Notes: generated by a model not told the origin, from the sequence alone. DNA of 64,000 nucleotides from Rhodococcus wratislaviensis (GCF_900455735.1 NZ_UAUI01000024.1:468501-532500), one strand, 5' to 3'; shown: positions 29,721 through 38,882, counted from the first letter of the stretch. Translations and numbers: made by a program.

Positions 29721-30794
29721 GTGAGCGCACATGACTCGAAGCCACTCGACGGGCGACTCCGCGTAGTCGCCGCAACCCCCGTGAGCGAGGAACTCATCAG
29801 TCTCGTCACCCGGGCGGAACCGCGCATCGACTTCATCCGCGAGCAGGATCTGCTGCCGCCCTCCCGATTCCCGGGTGATCACTCCGGCGATCCGACGTTC
29901 TCCCGGACCGCGAAGCAGCAGCAAGCCTTCGACGACCTGGTCGATTCGGCGCAAGCCCTGTACGGCGTGCCCGACGAGAATCCCGCGGCACTGACGAGGA
30001 CGGCGGGCGTCAACCCCGAACTCCGCTGGGTGCACACGATGCCCGCCGGTGGCGGGGCCCAGGTGAAGGCGGGCGGCCTCACCGACGAGCAACTCGCCCG
30101 CATCGCCTTCAGCACCTCCGCCGGTGTGCACGCCGAGCCGTTGGCGGAGTTCGCCGTCTTCGGCCTGCTGGCCGGCGCCAAGACCCTCCCGCGCCTCCTC
30201 GCCCAGCAGCGCGACAAGGTGTGGAGCGGCCGGTGGGCCATGGGAACCGTGTCCGGGCAGCGCATCGTCATCGTCGGACTGGGCAGCATCGGCCGCGCGA
30301 CGGCGCTGAAGCTGAAGGCCCTCGGCGCCACCGTGGTGGGAACGAGCAGGCGCGACACCGCGGTCGAGGGCGTCGACGAGATCGTCCACCCCGACCGGCT
30401 GGCCGATGTGGTCGGGGACGCGGACGGCATCGTCGTGACGCTTCCCGGAACCAGCGCCACCGAAGGCCTCGTCAGCGCAAAGGTATTCGGCGCGGTCAAG
30501 CCCGGAGTCACGGTGGTGAGCGTGGGCCGGGGAACCGTCGTCGACGAGGAAGCCATGACCGCCGCGATCGAAGACGGGCGGGTCGGGTTCGCCGCGCTCG
30601 ACGTGTTCGCGTCCGAGCCCCTGGCATCGGACAGTCCGCTGTGGGCTCATCCGAACGTGCTGGTCAGCCCGCACACTGCAGCGTTGAACCCCGCGGAGGA
30701 TCGCCTCATCGCGGAACTGTTCGCGCGCAATGCCACCCGGTTCCTCGACGGCGAGGAGCTCATCAACCGCGTCGACACCGTCGAGTTCTACTGA
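29721..30794 (+). CDS. D-isomer-specific 2-hydroxyacid dehydrogenase
   Basis: A 357-residue NAD-dependent dehydrogenase starting at a GTG. The Rossmann glycine motif GLGSIGRATALKLKALGATVVGTSRR is near residue 190. Catalytic residues follow the family: Arg in VVSVGRGTVVDEEAM, Glu in ALDVFASEPLASDSPLW, and His in VSPHTAALN. It reduces 2-oxo acids or oxidises D-2-hydroxy acids. Divergent from the MFS-FAH-SDR operon, it probably works in the same sugar-acid or hydroxyacid pathway, for example on a 2-keto-aldonate. Confidence 0.87.
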   Translation: MSAHDSKPLDGRLRVVAATPVSEELISLVTRAEPRIDFIREQDLLPPSRFPGDHSGDPTFSRTAKQQQAFDDLVDSAQALYGVPDENPAALTRTAGVNPELRWVHTMPAGGGAQVKAGGLTDEQLARIAFSTSAGVHAEPLAEFAVFGLLAGAKTLPRLLAQQRDKVWSGRWAMGTVSGQRIVIVGLGSIGRATALKLKALGATVVGTSRRDTAVEGVDEIVHPDRLADVVGDADGIVVTLPGTSATEGLVSAKVFGAVKPGVTVVSVGRGTVVDEEAMTAAIEDGRVGFAALDVFASEPLASDSPLWAHPNVLVSPHTAALNPAEDRLIAELFARNATRFLDGEELINRVDTVEFY

Positions 30795-30814
30795 CGATTC
30801 GGCTCACCGCATCT

Positions 30815-31150
30815 TCAGGACTGGAGTAGTTTCGCCTTCGCCGCGGAAAACTCCTCGTCCGTGAGCACGCCGGCCTCCTTCAGGCGGGCGAGTTCCTGGA
30901 TGCGGGACACCAGATCGTCGCCCGCGGGTGCCGGTGGCGGCGGAGGCGCCTGCTGTTGCGCTGCTTGCTGTTCCGCATACTGCTGCTGGGCGGCCTGGTC
31001 GATCCGCTCCTGCTCCTCCGCCTGCTTGCTGGCGGCGTGCCGGTTCATCGCGTTCGACGTCGCCCGGGCGGTGCCGGTGATGACCGCCGTCCGGGCCACC
31101 GTGCCGAGCAGCCCGGGACGTCCCATGCGGCGTGGACCCCTGAAAACCAT
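30815..31150 (-). CDS. SHOCT domain protein
   Basis: A 111-residue protein. The N-terminus is basic (VFRGPRRMGRPGLLGTVART), the middle is a Gln/Ala/Pro-rich low-complexity region with QQQ and PPPPP runs, and the C-terminus is a SHOCT module, LVSRIQELARLKEAGVLTDEEFSAAKAKLL. SHOCT modules are short oligomerisation or binding motifs. It probably forms a two-gene unit with the gene upstream at 31179, 28 bases away. Confidence 0.85.
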   Translation of the reverse strand: MVFRGPRRMGRPGLLGTVARTAVITGTARATSNAMNRHAASKQAEEQERIDQAAQQQYAEQQAAQQQAPPPPPAPAGDDLVSRIQELARLKEAGVLTDEEFSAAKAKLLQS

Positions 31151-31178
31151 GATGTGCTCCGTTTCTGTGGGTGACGAG

Positions 31179-31607
31179 TCAGACCGCGGCGGCGATGGCC
31201 GCCTCGACCACCTCGCGCGGGATGTGCACGTGGAGGGCTACCTCGCCACCGGCCTGCCGGGAGGCGGCCGCGACCTTCCGCGCCCACGTCTGCTCGTACA
31301 CGATCGCCACCGCGGACGTGCCCGGCTCCAGTGATTCGCGCACCACCTCGAGGTCCTCCTCGCTGATCAGGGCCTTGGCTTCGAGGGACAGGGCGGCGAG
31401 ACCGATGCTGTCGAGGTCCTCGTCCACCTCCACCTGGCGCAGCGTGCCGTCGGCTCCCTTGGAGATGAACACGAGATCGAGAATGGTGACCACTCCCTGG
31501 GCGACGACGTCGCGGAACGTGTCGATCACCTGGGGATCGGCCCGCTCTCCCGGAAAGGTGAGGAAAAGGAACGCGACCGGACCGACATCTTCAGCTGTAT
31601 TCGACAT
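31179..31607 (-). CDS. DUF6325/DUF1269-type protein
   Basis: A 142-residue protein of the type annotated DUF6325 in actinobacteria: VGPVAFLFLTFPGERADPQVIDTFRDVVAQGVVTILDLVFISKG, then LDSIGLAALSLEAKALISEEDLEVV and the C-terminal helix EVVEAAIAAAV. These genes are nearly always next to SHOCT-domain genes, as here. Function unknown; a membrane-stress role is often guessed. The second of two tandem ATGs was chosen because the first is too close to GGGAGAG. Confidence 0.78.
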   Translation of the reverse strand: MSNTAEDVGPVAFLFLTFPGERADPQVIDTFRDVVAQGVVTILDLVFISKGADGTLRQVEVDEDLDSIGLAALSLEAKALISEEDLEVVRESLEPGTSAVAIVYEQTWARKVAAASRQAGGEVALHVHIPREVVEAAIAAAV

Positions 31608-31755
31608 CATCTCTCCCTGCGCTGGGTGCCTGGTGTCGATGCTCGCCATCGGCCGGGAGTTGCGCATCATCCACGACGGGTGATGTCCAGTGGTCCGGGC
31701 TCTGTGAGGCTCGAACGCAGAGCTGTGTCCGATGGTTCGAGAGACGAGGTGATGC

Positions 31756-32994
31756 ATGCCGTCCGTGGGAGCCTCACTCTTCTGGATCGTGGCGTGCGCC
31801 GTGATCGCCCCGCTGCTCGCCGGGTTGTTCCCCCGGAAGCTGGTGCCCGAGGTGGTGCTACTCCTCCTCGCCGGGATCGTCATCGGCCCGCACGTCTTCG
31901 ACCTGGCGATCGAGGGTAGCGAGATCGAGTTACTGCGCGACCTGGGGCTGGGCCTGCTCTTCCTGCTGGCCGGGTACGAGATCGACACGGCCGAGATCAC
32001 CGGTCGCGGCGGCAGACGGGCCCTGCTGACATGGCTGGTCTCGCTGGCCCTGGCGTTCGCGGTGGTATCGCTGCTGAGCCTCGTCCACGTGGTCGACGCC
32101 GGAACCGCGGTGGCCATTGCCATGACGTCGACAGCCCTCGGCACACTGCTCCCGATCCTTCGTGACGCGGGCGCCCTCGACACCCGGCTGGGCCGGACGA
32201 TCCTCAATCACGGCGCCTTCGGCGAACTCGGACCGGTCGTCGCCATGGCGGTCCTGCTCGGCTCCCGCGGGTCGGTGGCGTCCATCGTGGTCCTCGGGCT
32301 GTTCACGGCCGCGGCGGTGCTGGTCGCGTTCATACCCGCCCGCGTGCGGCGGGAGGGTTCCCGGATCACCGCGATCATCCGGTCGGGTTCGGAGACGACG
32401 TCGCAGACCACGGTCCGGCTGACGATGCTGCTCCTCGTCGCACTCACCGTGCTCGCGGCGTCGTTCGGGCTCGACACCATTCTCGGTGCCTTCGCGGCCG
32501 GATTCATCCTGCGGCGGGCCACACCCGAGGGCGACGAAACGCTCGAAACGAAGCTCGACGGCCTCGCGTTCGGGTTCCTGATCCCCATCTTCTTCGTGAC
32601 GTCCGGGATGGCCATCGACGTCGCCGCGGTGGCGTCCGAACCCGGTGTCCTCGTCGCGTTCGTCGTGCTGATCCTGCTGGTGCGGGCAGGCCCGGTCTAC
32701 GTCGCCGGGAGGTTCGATCGGGGCACCGACGGCACGGATCCACCCTTCACCGCCCGTGAACGCACCCAGCTGGCGCTGTACGCGGGAACCGGTCTGCCGC
32801 TGATCGTGGCCGTCACGGGAGTGGCCGTCGACTCCGGGGACATGACGTCCGCGAACGCCTCGGTGCTCGTCGCGGCAGGCGCGATCACAGTCCTCCTCTT
32901 CCCGCTCGCCGCGTCGCTGCTCGCGTCGAGCCCCGAACCGGCGGCCGACGCGGCACGCCCACGAGGAGACCAGAACCCCGGGAGCGGACAGTGA
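31756..32994 (+). CDS. Cation:proton antiporter, CPA2 (KefB/NapA-like)
   Basis: A 412-residue membrane protein with about 12 hydrophobic segments and no C-terminal TrkA-N domain. Segments such as LVPEVVLLLLAGIVIGPHVFDLA, LGLGLLFLLAGYEIDTAEI and the helix with ILRDAGALDTRLGRTILNHGAFGELGPVVAMA fit CPA2. Most CPA2 proteins have a paired acidic motif in helix 5; here GEL provides one acidic residue. It exchanges Na+ or K+ for protons. It overlaps the next gene by four bases (GTGA). Confidence 0.83.
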   Translation: MPSVGASLFWIVACAVIAPLLAGLFPRKLVPEVVLLLLAGIVIGPHVFDLAIEGSEIELLRDLGLGLLFLLAGYEIDTAEITGRGGRRALLTWLVSLALAFAVVSLLSLVHVVDAGTAVAIAMTSTALGTLLPILRDAGALDTRLGRTILNHGAFGELGPVVAMAVLLGSRGSVASIVVLGLFTAAAVLVAFIPARVRREGSRITAIIRSGSETTSQTTVRLTMLLLVALTVLAASFGLDTILGAFAAGFILRRATPEGDETLETKLDGLAFGFLIPIFFVTSGMAIDVAAVASEPGVLVAFVVLILLVRAGPVYVAGRFDRGTDGTDPPFTARERTQLALYAGTGLPLIVAVTGVAVDSGDMTSANASVLVAAGAITVLLFPLAASLLASSPEPAADAARPRGDQNPGSGQ

Positions 32995-34559
32995 CTCGAA
33001 CCGAAACGACGCAGGCGCCGGCCCGAGCGACGCTGATCCTCGCGACCCTCATCCTCGTCGCCGCCGTCGCCAACCTGAACCTGTCCGTCGCGAACGTCGC
33101 GCTCCCCGACATCGGCCGGGCCTTCGACGCGAGTCAGACGCAGCTGAATCTCGTCGCCGTGGCGTACTCCCTCGGGCTCGCCGCCTCCGTCCTCTACCTC
33201 GGGGCGCTCGGCGACCGCTACGGGCGCAAGCAGATGCTGGTGCTCGGCATGGCGCTGTCGCTGCCGGCGTCGGCGATCGCGGGATTTGCCGGGAACTTCG
33301 AAATACTGTTCCTCGCACGTGTTCTCGGCGGTGTGTCCGCCGGTCTCGCGTTCCCCACCACGCTCGCGATCATCACCGCGCTGTGGTCGGGACCGCCCCG
33401 GACCAAGGCGATCGCACTGTGGTCGGCCCTCGGTGGCGCGATCTCCTCGCTCGGGCCGATCGTGTCGGGTGCGTTGCTCGAGCACTTCCATTGGGGCTCG
33501 GTGTTCCTCGTGACCCTTCCGCTCGCGGGTCTCGCCCTCGTCGCCGCCATCCTGTGGGTGCCCGCCCACGTCAACGAGACGACCGATCCCGTCGACAATC
33601 TCGGCGGCATCATCTCCGTCGTCTTCATCGCCGCCCTCATCCTCGCGATCAATTTCGCACCGGTGGACGGCGCCGGTGCGGCGGCTCTCGGCCTCGGGGT
33701 GATCGCCCTCGCCGCGGGAGCCGCGTTCTTCCTGCAGCAACGGCGGGCGGCGCACCCGCTGTTCGATCTGCACGTCGCCGCCCGCCCGACGTTCTGGGTG
33801 GCCGCCGTCGGCGGGGTGATCGTGTTCGGCGCGTTGATGGGTGCGATGTTCATCGGGCAGCAGTTCCTGCAGAACGTGCTCGGGTACTCCACGCTCGCCG
33901 CCGGATCGGCGATCATCCCGGCCGCCGTCGCGATGGTCATCGTCGCACCGCGCTCCGCGAAACTCGTCGAATCGCACGGGGCCCGGTTCACACTGCTGCT
34001 CGGCTACCTGTTCGTCGTCCTCGGACTGGTTGTCGCGCTGGTGTGGTGGGATGAGAACGCGACCTTCTGGTGGGTGGCGCTCGCCTACGCGTTCGTGGGC
34101 ATCGGAGTCGGGTTCGCCGGGACCCCGGCGTCGCGGTCACTCACCGGTTCGGTGCCGGTGTCGCGGGCGGGCATGGCGTCCGGCACGTCCGACCTGCAAC
34201 GCGACCTCGGCGGCGCGATCATGCAGTCGATCCTCGGCGCGGTGCTCACCGCCGGTTACGCGAAGTCGCTGTCGGCGACGATCGCCTCGTCGCCGGACTC
34301 GAGCCAGATCACCCCGGAAACTCAAGCCGCGCTGACGAAGTCGTATTCCAGCGCCGAGGTGCTCGCGGAACGCTACCCGCAGTACGCCGAGCAGATCATC
34401 GCCGCCGCCCGCAACGCCTTCCTCGACGGCGACGATCGCGCGTACCTCGCCGCGATCCTGGTGGTGTGCGCGGGGGCCGTGGTGGTGTTCTTCTTCTACC
34501 CGCACCGGGAGAAGGAGAAGCGGCTGCTGGCCGAATACGCGACCGAGAGAGCGCAGTAG
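32991..34559 (+). CDS. MFS multidrug transporter, DHA2 (14-helix) family
   Basis: A 522-residue transporter with 14 predicted helices. Family markers: NLNLSVANVALPDIGRAFDASQTQLN (helix 1), LGALGDRYGRKQMLV (motif A), RVLGGVSAGLAFPTTLAII and SALGGAISSLGPIVSGALLEHFHWGSVF (motif C-like). It starts at a GTG coupled to the antiporter gene. Substrates are unknown; relatives export drugs, dyes or lipids. A hairpin follows 11 bases after the stop. Confidence 0.87.
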   Translation: MTRTETTQAPARATLILATLILVAAVANLNLSVANVALPDIGRAFDASQTQLNLVAVAYSLGLAASVLYLGALGDRYGRKQMLVLGMALSLPASAIAGFAGNFEILFLARVLGGVSAGLAFPTTLAIITALWSGPPRTKAIALWSALGGAISSLGPIVSGALLEHFHWGSVFLVTLPLAGLALVAAILWVPAHVNETTDPVDNLGGIISVVFIAALILAINFAPVDGAGAAALGLGVIALAAGAAFFLQQRRAAHPLFDLHVAARPTFWVAAVGGVIVFGALMGAMFIGQQFLQNVLGYSTLAAGSAIIPAAVAMVIVAPRSAKLVESHGARFTLLLGYLFVVLGLVVALVWWDENATFWWVALAYAFVGIGVGFAGTPASRSLTGSVPVSRAGMASGTSDLQRDLGGAIMQSILGAVLTAGYAKSLSATIASSPDSSQITPETQAALTKSYSSAEVLAERYPQYAEQIIAAARNAFLDGDDRAYLAAILVVCAGAVVVFFFYPHREKEKRLLAEYATERAQ

Positions 34560-34569
34560 GGCGGCAGCA

Positions 34570-34620
34570 GGGCGAATGTATCGCCGGTCGCCTCAGAAGC
34601 GCCGAAAGGTACATTCGCCC
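34570..34620. terminator. Intergenic inverted repeat
   Basis: Outer arms GGGCGAATGTA and TACATTCGCCC, with further pairing TCGCCGGTCGC/GCGCCGAAAGG imperfect, after the MFS gene. CGAATGT is shared with the repeat at 3236. It separates two genes in the same direction, so a terminator role is likely. Confidence 0.6.
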
Positions 34621-34672
34621 GGCGGTCGCGGAGTAAGTTCCCGAGAGGGGCACCTCGACGACGGGACGCACG

Positions 34673-35986
34673 ATGACAGCTCAGGTCGTGACCAGGACGA
34701 ATCGGCGACGAGGCCTCGCGGCGGCCGCAGCGGCACTGCTGCTGGTAGTGCCTGCGGCGTGCTCCGACGACTCGTCCTCCACAGACACCTCCGCTACCTC
34801 CACGACGACGCAGACGGGATCACCGAACGCCGGGGCCGACGCGCAGATCGACCCCGGTGTCGCGGACCGACTCGACGAGGCGATCGAGAAGACGATGTCG
34901 ATGGCGGCGATTCCCGGCGCGATAGTGGGCGTGTGGGGGCCCGACGGCAACTACGTGAAGGCGTTCGGTGTCGCCGACAAAACGACGGGCGCGCCGATGG
35001 AGACCGACTTCTACCACCGAATCGGCAGTGTGACAAAGACGTTCACGGTCACGGGTGTGCTGCAACTGGTCGACGAAGACAAGGTCGCGCTCGACGACCC
35101 GATCTCGAAGTACGTGGAGGGCGTGCCGCTGGGTGATCAGATCACGCTGCGCCAGCTCGCCCGGATGCAGAGCGGGCTGGCCAACTACTCGGCCAACGAG
35201 GACTTCCAGAAGGCGTTGCTCAGCGACCCGCAGGCCGCGTTCACCCCGCAACAACTGCTGGGTTACGCGTTCGCGCAGCCCGCGACGTTCCCGCCCGGAC
35301 AGGGATTCGAGTACTCGAACACGAACACGACCCTGCTGGGACTCGTCATCGAGAAGGTCAGCGGACTGCCGCTCCCGGAGTACGTGACGCAGAAGATCGT
35401 CCAGCCGCTGAAGATGGCCGGCACGAGCTTTCCGACCACCAACGCGTTCCCCGAACCGCACGCGCAGGGCTACACCGAGCAGACCTTGGACGACAAGGAA
35501 GCCGTGGCCACCAATTGGAATCCGTCCTGGGGATGGGCGGCGGGCGCGATGATTTCGACCCTCGACGACCTGCACATCTGGGCGCCCGCCCTCGCCACCG
35601 GCACCCTGCTGCAGCCGGCCACGCAGGCGCAACGGCTCGAGACGGTGAACGCACCGGGTCTGGCATCCGACGTCGGCTACGGACTGGGCATCTTCGACGT
35701 CGCCGGCTGGATCGGGCACAACGGCAGCCTCCCCGGGTATCAGACGGTCTGCGTCTACCTCCCCGAGCAGGAGACCACCCTCGCGATCATGATCAACACC
35801 GACGTCCCCTACCAGGGCAGCGAACCCAGCACGGCGCTGGCGGGGGCCGTCACGGAGATCATCTCGCCGGAACACATCTACAAGCTCAGCGCCGGAGTGC
35901 AGAATCCGGACGCGTCGTCCCCGGCCACGCCGACGCCCTCGGAGACCCCGGCGACGTCCACGACCTCCGCCCCGCCGACCAGCTGA
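34673..35986 (+). CDS. Lipoprotein of the serine beta-lactamase / DD-peptidase family
   Basis: A 437-residue exported protein. A lipobox, VPAACS, follows the signal peptide (Cys about 28), and a Ser/Thr-rich linker follows. The class C beta-lactamase fold has the SxxK motif SVTK near residue 123, the YxN motif in EYSNTN, and the HxG-type motif in GHNGSLPGY. The C-terminus is a Pro/Thr/Ser-rich tail. It is more likely a D-Ala-D-Ala carboxypeptidase or esterase than a true beta-lactamase, as is usual for lipid-anchored actinobacterial members. Flanked by hairpins on both sides, so probably monocistronic. Confidence 0.85.
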   Translation: MTAQVVTRTNRRRGLAAAAAALLLVVPAACSDDSSSTDTSATSTTTQTGSPNAGADAQIDPGVADRLDEAIEKTMSMAAIPGAIVGVWGPDGNYVKAFGVADKTTGAPMETDFYHRIGSVTKTFTVTGVLQLVDEDKVALDDPISKYVEGVPLGDQITLRQLARMQSGLANYSANEDFQKALLSDPQAAFTPQQLLGYAFAQPATFPPGQGFEYSNTNTTLLGLVIEKVSGLPLPEYVTQKIVQPLKMAGTSFPTTNAFPEPHAQGYTEQTLDDKEAVATNWNPSWGWAAGAMISTLDDLHIWAPALATGTLLQPATQAQRLETVNAPGLASDVGYGLGIFDVAGWIGHNGSLPGYQTVCVYLPEQETTLAIMINTDVPYQGSEPSTALAGAVTEIISPEHIYKLSAGVQNPDASSPATPTPSETPATSTTSAPPTS

Positions 35987-35989
35987 CCC

Positions 35990-36035
35990 CATGTGAGTGG
36001 CAAAGCGTGCGCGAGCACACTTTGCCACTCACATG
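35990..36035. terminator. Intergenic inverted repeat
   Basis: Arms CATGTGAGTGGCAAAGCGTG and CACACTTTGCCACTCACATG, one mismatch, six-base loop. It starts three bases after a stop and separates two same-strand genes. The outer GTGAGT is shared with the repeats at 40115, 56834 and 60656. Confidence 0.65.
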
Positions 36036-36074
36036 CCTTGCCGCGGCGTGACCCGGCTCAGTAGCGTGCAGGGC

Positions 36075-36878
36075 ATGACGATTCTGGTGACGGGGGCAAC
36101 CGGGAACATCGGCAGAATGCTCGTCGACCACCTGCTCGCGCGGGGTGCGACGGACGTCCGGGCCCTCACGAATCATCCTGACAAGGCGCAACTTCCGGGC
36201 TCGGTCACCGTCGTCGAGGGATACCTCCGCAGGCTCGACAGCCTGCCCGCGGCGTTCGAGGGCGTTGATTCCCTCTACCTCGCACCGACTCCCGACACCG
36301 CCCCGGACGCGCTCGCTCTGGCGAAGCAGGCCGGCGTCCGGCACGTCGTCGACCTGTCCGGTCCCCACGACGGCCACTGGGGTGACGTCGCACGGGCCGT
36401 CGAGGCGTCCGGCATCGAGTGGACGCACCTGTGGCCCGGCGAGTTCATGGAGAACGCGGGAATCCTGGCACCGCAGATCGCCGCGGGAGACACCGTGCGC
36501 GAGCCGTACCCGACGGCGGCGAACGCGCCGATCGCCATGGACGACATCGCCGAGGTCGCGGCCGTCGCTCTCCTCGCGGACGGGCACATCGGCGCGTCGT
36601 ACGAACTCACCGGACCCGAGACGATCACCCGCGCCGACCTCGTCCGGGAACTCGGCGCCGCCCTCGGCCGGAACATCGAGTACCGGCAGGTGTCGCTGGA
36701 CGAGGCCGTCGGCGTCCTGACGCCGGCGATGGGGGAGTACGCCCGCTGGTACCTGGAAGGGATGGCAAGCCTGGTCGACGCTCCCCAGCAGGCGAACCGG
36801 CTCGTCGAGCAACTCACCGGACGCCCGGCGACCACGTTCGCGCAGTGGGCGTCGGGGCACGTCGACGAGTTCCGCTGA
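36075..36878 (+). CDS. NmrA-type NAD(P)-binding protein (atypical SDR)
   Basis: A 267-residue atypical short-chain reductase. MTILVTGATGNIGRMLVDHLLARG carries the NAD(P) motif T-G-A-T-G-x-x-G; there is no classical Tyr-x-x-x-Lys. The C-terminal part holds WTHLWPGEFMENAG and YELTGPETITRADLVRELG, as in azoreductase/NmrA-type sugar-nucleotide-epimerase-like proteins. These reduce quinones or sense the NADP redox state. The start at 36075 was chosen over upstream codons lying in the hairpin. Confidence 0.83.
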   Translation: MTILVTGATGNIGRMLVDHLLARGATDVRALTNHPDKAQLPGSVTVVEGYLRRLDSLPAAFEGVDSLYLAPTPDTAPDALALAKQAGVRHVVDLSGPHDGHWGDVARAVEASGIEWTHLWPGEFMENAGILAPQIAAGDTVREPYPTAANAPIAMDDIAEVAAVALLADGHIGASYELTGPETITRADLVRELGAALGRNIEYRQVSLDEAVGVLTPAMGEYARWYLEGMASLVDAPQQANRLVEQLTGRPATTFAQWASGHVDEFR

Positions 36879-36903
36879 CGTCGTACCGGGGCGCTCGACC
36901 GAG

Positions 36904-37335
36904 TCAGCGGTTCGGGGTGAGCGCGATGACGGGAATCGGCCGGTCCGTCTTCTTCTGGTAGTCGCGGTACCGGCCGTGGTTGATCTCGTTCATCGTCGCC
37001 CACATCCGGTCGTAATCCGGGTCGCCCGGCAGAACCTTCCGCGCCACCACGGTGATGTGGTCGCGGCCCACCTGGATCTCGCAGGTCGGCGCGGCCAGCA
37101 CGTTGTGCATCCACGCGGGCGACGTGGGCGCACCGCCCTTCGACGCGACGACCAGAAACCGTGCGCCGTCGCGGCCGTACGTCAACGCGGACGTGCGCGA
37201 CTGCCCGGACTTCCGGCCGACGCTGTGCAGCAACAGGGTCGGCATCCCGAACAGCAACCGATGCCCCACCCAACCGCCGCTGCGTTCGTAGACGAACTGA
37301 TGCAGCTGAAGGGCTTTCACGAACAGGTCGGCCAC
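36904..37335 (-). CDS. Deazaflavin (F420)-dependent nitroreductase family protein
   Basis: A 143-residue split-barrel protein of the Ddn/DUF385 family, starting at the GTG at 37335 with GAGAGGAC upstream. Motifs: GHRLLFGMPTLLLHSVGRKSGQSRTSALTYG and ASKGGAPTSPAWMHNVLAAPTCEIQVG, where the G-R-K-S-G and K-G-G-x-x-x-P-x-W segments contact F420. It reduces nitro or enone compounds or quinones with F420H2. It is convergent with the NmrA-type gene. Confidence 0.87.
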   Translation of the reverse strand: MADLFVKALQLHQFVYERSGGWVGHRLLFGMPTLLLHSVGRKSGQSRTSALTYGRDGARFLVVASKGGAPTSPAWMHNVLAAPTCEIQVGRDHITVVARKVLPGDPDYDRMWATMNEINHGRYRDYQKKTDRPIPVIALTPNR

Positions 37336-37387
37336 GGCGTCCTCTCTCGGCACTCGGAACAGATCGTGCCCACACAGTAGACCGTCG

Positions 37388-38032
37388 TCAGGCCCGGCGA
37401 ACCGCGTGCAGAACGGTGTCGTGGACGGTGACGGGCCGGCCCTCGGGGTCGCGCGTCTCACGCGAGGGCGTCGCCGACACCAGAATCTCCCACTCCCCGG
37501 CGTCCAGTACGGCAGCGACCTGGTCGGGTGTGAACAGCATGTCGGGAACATTGGGCCGCCCGGCCGACGTCTCCAGATCGGAAGGATGATGTCCGACGAC
37601 GAGAAGCCGCCCGCCTGGGCGGACCGCTCCCGCCAGGCGACGGTGCAGGGCCTCGCGGGCAGGTCCCGGCAGATGCATGAAATGCGCCGACACCAGGTCG
37701 AATCGGCGGGCCGGCGGCTCCCACGACAGGATGTCGGCCTGCTGCCACGTCGTCCGGTCCGCGATGCCGGCACCGGCTTCGGCGGCGCGTTCCACTGCCA
37801 CCGCCGACACGTCCACTCCGGTGACGCTCCACCCGCGGGCCGCCATCCAGATCGCGTCGGCGCCCTCGCCGCTGCCCACGTCCAGGGCACTGCCCGGAGT
37901 CACGTCCGCGACCTCCTCGACGAGGTGCGGGTTGGGGTCGCCGCTCCACACCGCGGTAGTCGAGCGATAGCGCTCGTCCCAGAACTCCTGGCTGAAGAAA
38001 TCGGTCATGTCCGGTGCCTGCTCGTGGGTCAT
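37388..38032 (-). CDS. Class I SAM-dependent methyltransferase
   Basis: A 214-residue methyltransferase. The SAM motif I reads ALDVGSGEGADAIWMAARG, with the acidic residue of motif II in VTGVDVSAVAV; ADILSWEPP and RRFDLVSAHFMHLP follow. It resembles tellurite-resistance/UbiE-like small-molecule methyltransferases (WDERYRSTTAVWSGDPNP start). The ATG at 38032 was chosen, with GGGAGC upstream. The substrate is unknown. Confidence 0.85.
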   Translation of the reverse strand: MTHEQAPDMTDFFSQEFWDERYRSTTAVWSGDPNPHLVEEVADVTPGSALDVGSGEGADAIWMAARGWSVTGVDVSAVAVERAAEAGAGIADRTTWQQADILSWEPPARRFDLVSAHFMHLPGPAREALHRRLAGAVRPGGRLLVVGHHPSDLETSAGRPNVPDMLFTPDQVAAVLDAGEWEILVSATPSRETRDPEGRPVTVHDTVLHAVRRA

Positions 38033-38093
38033 GCTCCCACTGTGGCCGCCGGAGCCGTCGAACCGGGAATCCCGTTGCCGGAACGGCAACCGG

Positions 38094-38363
38094 CTACGGG
38101 CTGGGGAACGTGTAGATGCGGCAACCGCTCATGTTCGCGGCCGACACGACCCCGTCGGCACGCGCAAAGTCGCCCTTCGAGGCGAGGTTGTTGGCGAGGG
38201 CGGCCTGGTCGTCGCAGAAACTCTGGTCCGTCGGCTTGGCTGGGGGGTTGCTGATGTAGGTGTCGCCCGGTGCAGCCACCGCAAACGGTGCCGGACCGAC
38301 GAGTGGGACGGCCGCTGCTGCAAACGCAATGGAGGCCGCCGCGACGATTCGGCGGATCATCAT
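38094..38363 (-). CDS. Small secreted protein, DUF732-like
   Basis: An 89-residue exported protein with a signal peptide (about residues 1-30, ending AVAAP). The mature part has two cysteines (SFCDDQAALANNLA and MSGCRIYTFPSP) likely to form a disulfide, in the pattern of actinobacterial DUF732 proteins. Function unknown. It stands alone between the methyltransferase and vsr. Confidence 0.78.
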   Translation of the reverse strand: MMIRRIVAAASIAFAAAAVPLVGPAPFAVAAPGDTYISNPPAKPTDQSFCDDQAALANNLASKGDFARADGVVSAANMSGCRIYTFPSP

Positions 38364-38465
38364 GCCCCTCCGAAGGTGGTCCGAATGGTTGCTGTGACAC
38401 CATCCTGCACCGATCCGCCGTCGGCGACCAGACCCCTAGGGGTGGAAAATGCAACACCTTCGTCG

Positions 38466-38867
38466 TCAGCGATACAGAGCTTCCTGAACCCTGTCCGCGG
38501 CGACCGCCGGATTCTCGTGCTCCCAGATCCGCACCACCGTCCACCCGGCGTCGGCCAGCCTCGTGTCGGTGTCCCGGTCGCGGGTGACGTTCCCGGCGAG
38601 CTTCTCGGCCCACCACTGTGCGTTGCTCTTCGGGAACGTGGCGTGCTGCGGGCAGCTGTGCCAGAAGCACCCGTCCACGTACACGGCCACTTTCCGGCGC
38701 GGAAACACCAGGTCGGCGCGCCGCCGGATGCCCTTCATCGGCGCCCGGTCCACGTAGTACCGGACCCCGCGCCGGTGCAGTTCCCGGCGAAGCGCGAGTT
38801 CGGGTGCTGTGTCGCGGCGCCGCTGCGCCCGCATCCGGGCGCTGGTCGCGGGATCGGTGGCGGGCAT
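38466..38867 (-). CDS. vsr: Very short patch repair endonuclease Vsr
   Basis: A 133-residue T:G mismatch endonuclease. The N-terminal MRAQRRRDTAPELALRRELHRRGVRYYVD, the catalytic Asp in RADLVFPRRKVAVYVDGCFWHSCPQHATFPKSN, and the C-terminal W-x-V-x-R-I-W-E-H-E are the family signature. It nicks 5' of T in T:G mismatches arising from deamination of 5-methylcytosine. It lies 15 bases after a cytosine-5 methyltransferase gene on the same strand, its usual partner. Confidence 0.93.
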   Translation of the reverse strand: MPATDPATSARMRAQRRRDTAPELALRRELHRRGVRYYVDRAPMKGIRRRADLVFPRRKVAVYVDGCFWHSCPQHATFPKSNAQWWAEKLAGNVTRDRDTDTRLADAGWTVVRIWEHENPAVAADRVQEALYR

Positions 38868-38882
38868 CGCGGGTCCGTCCGC

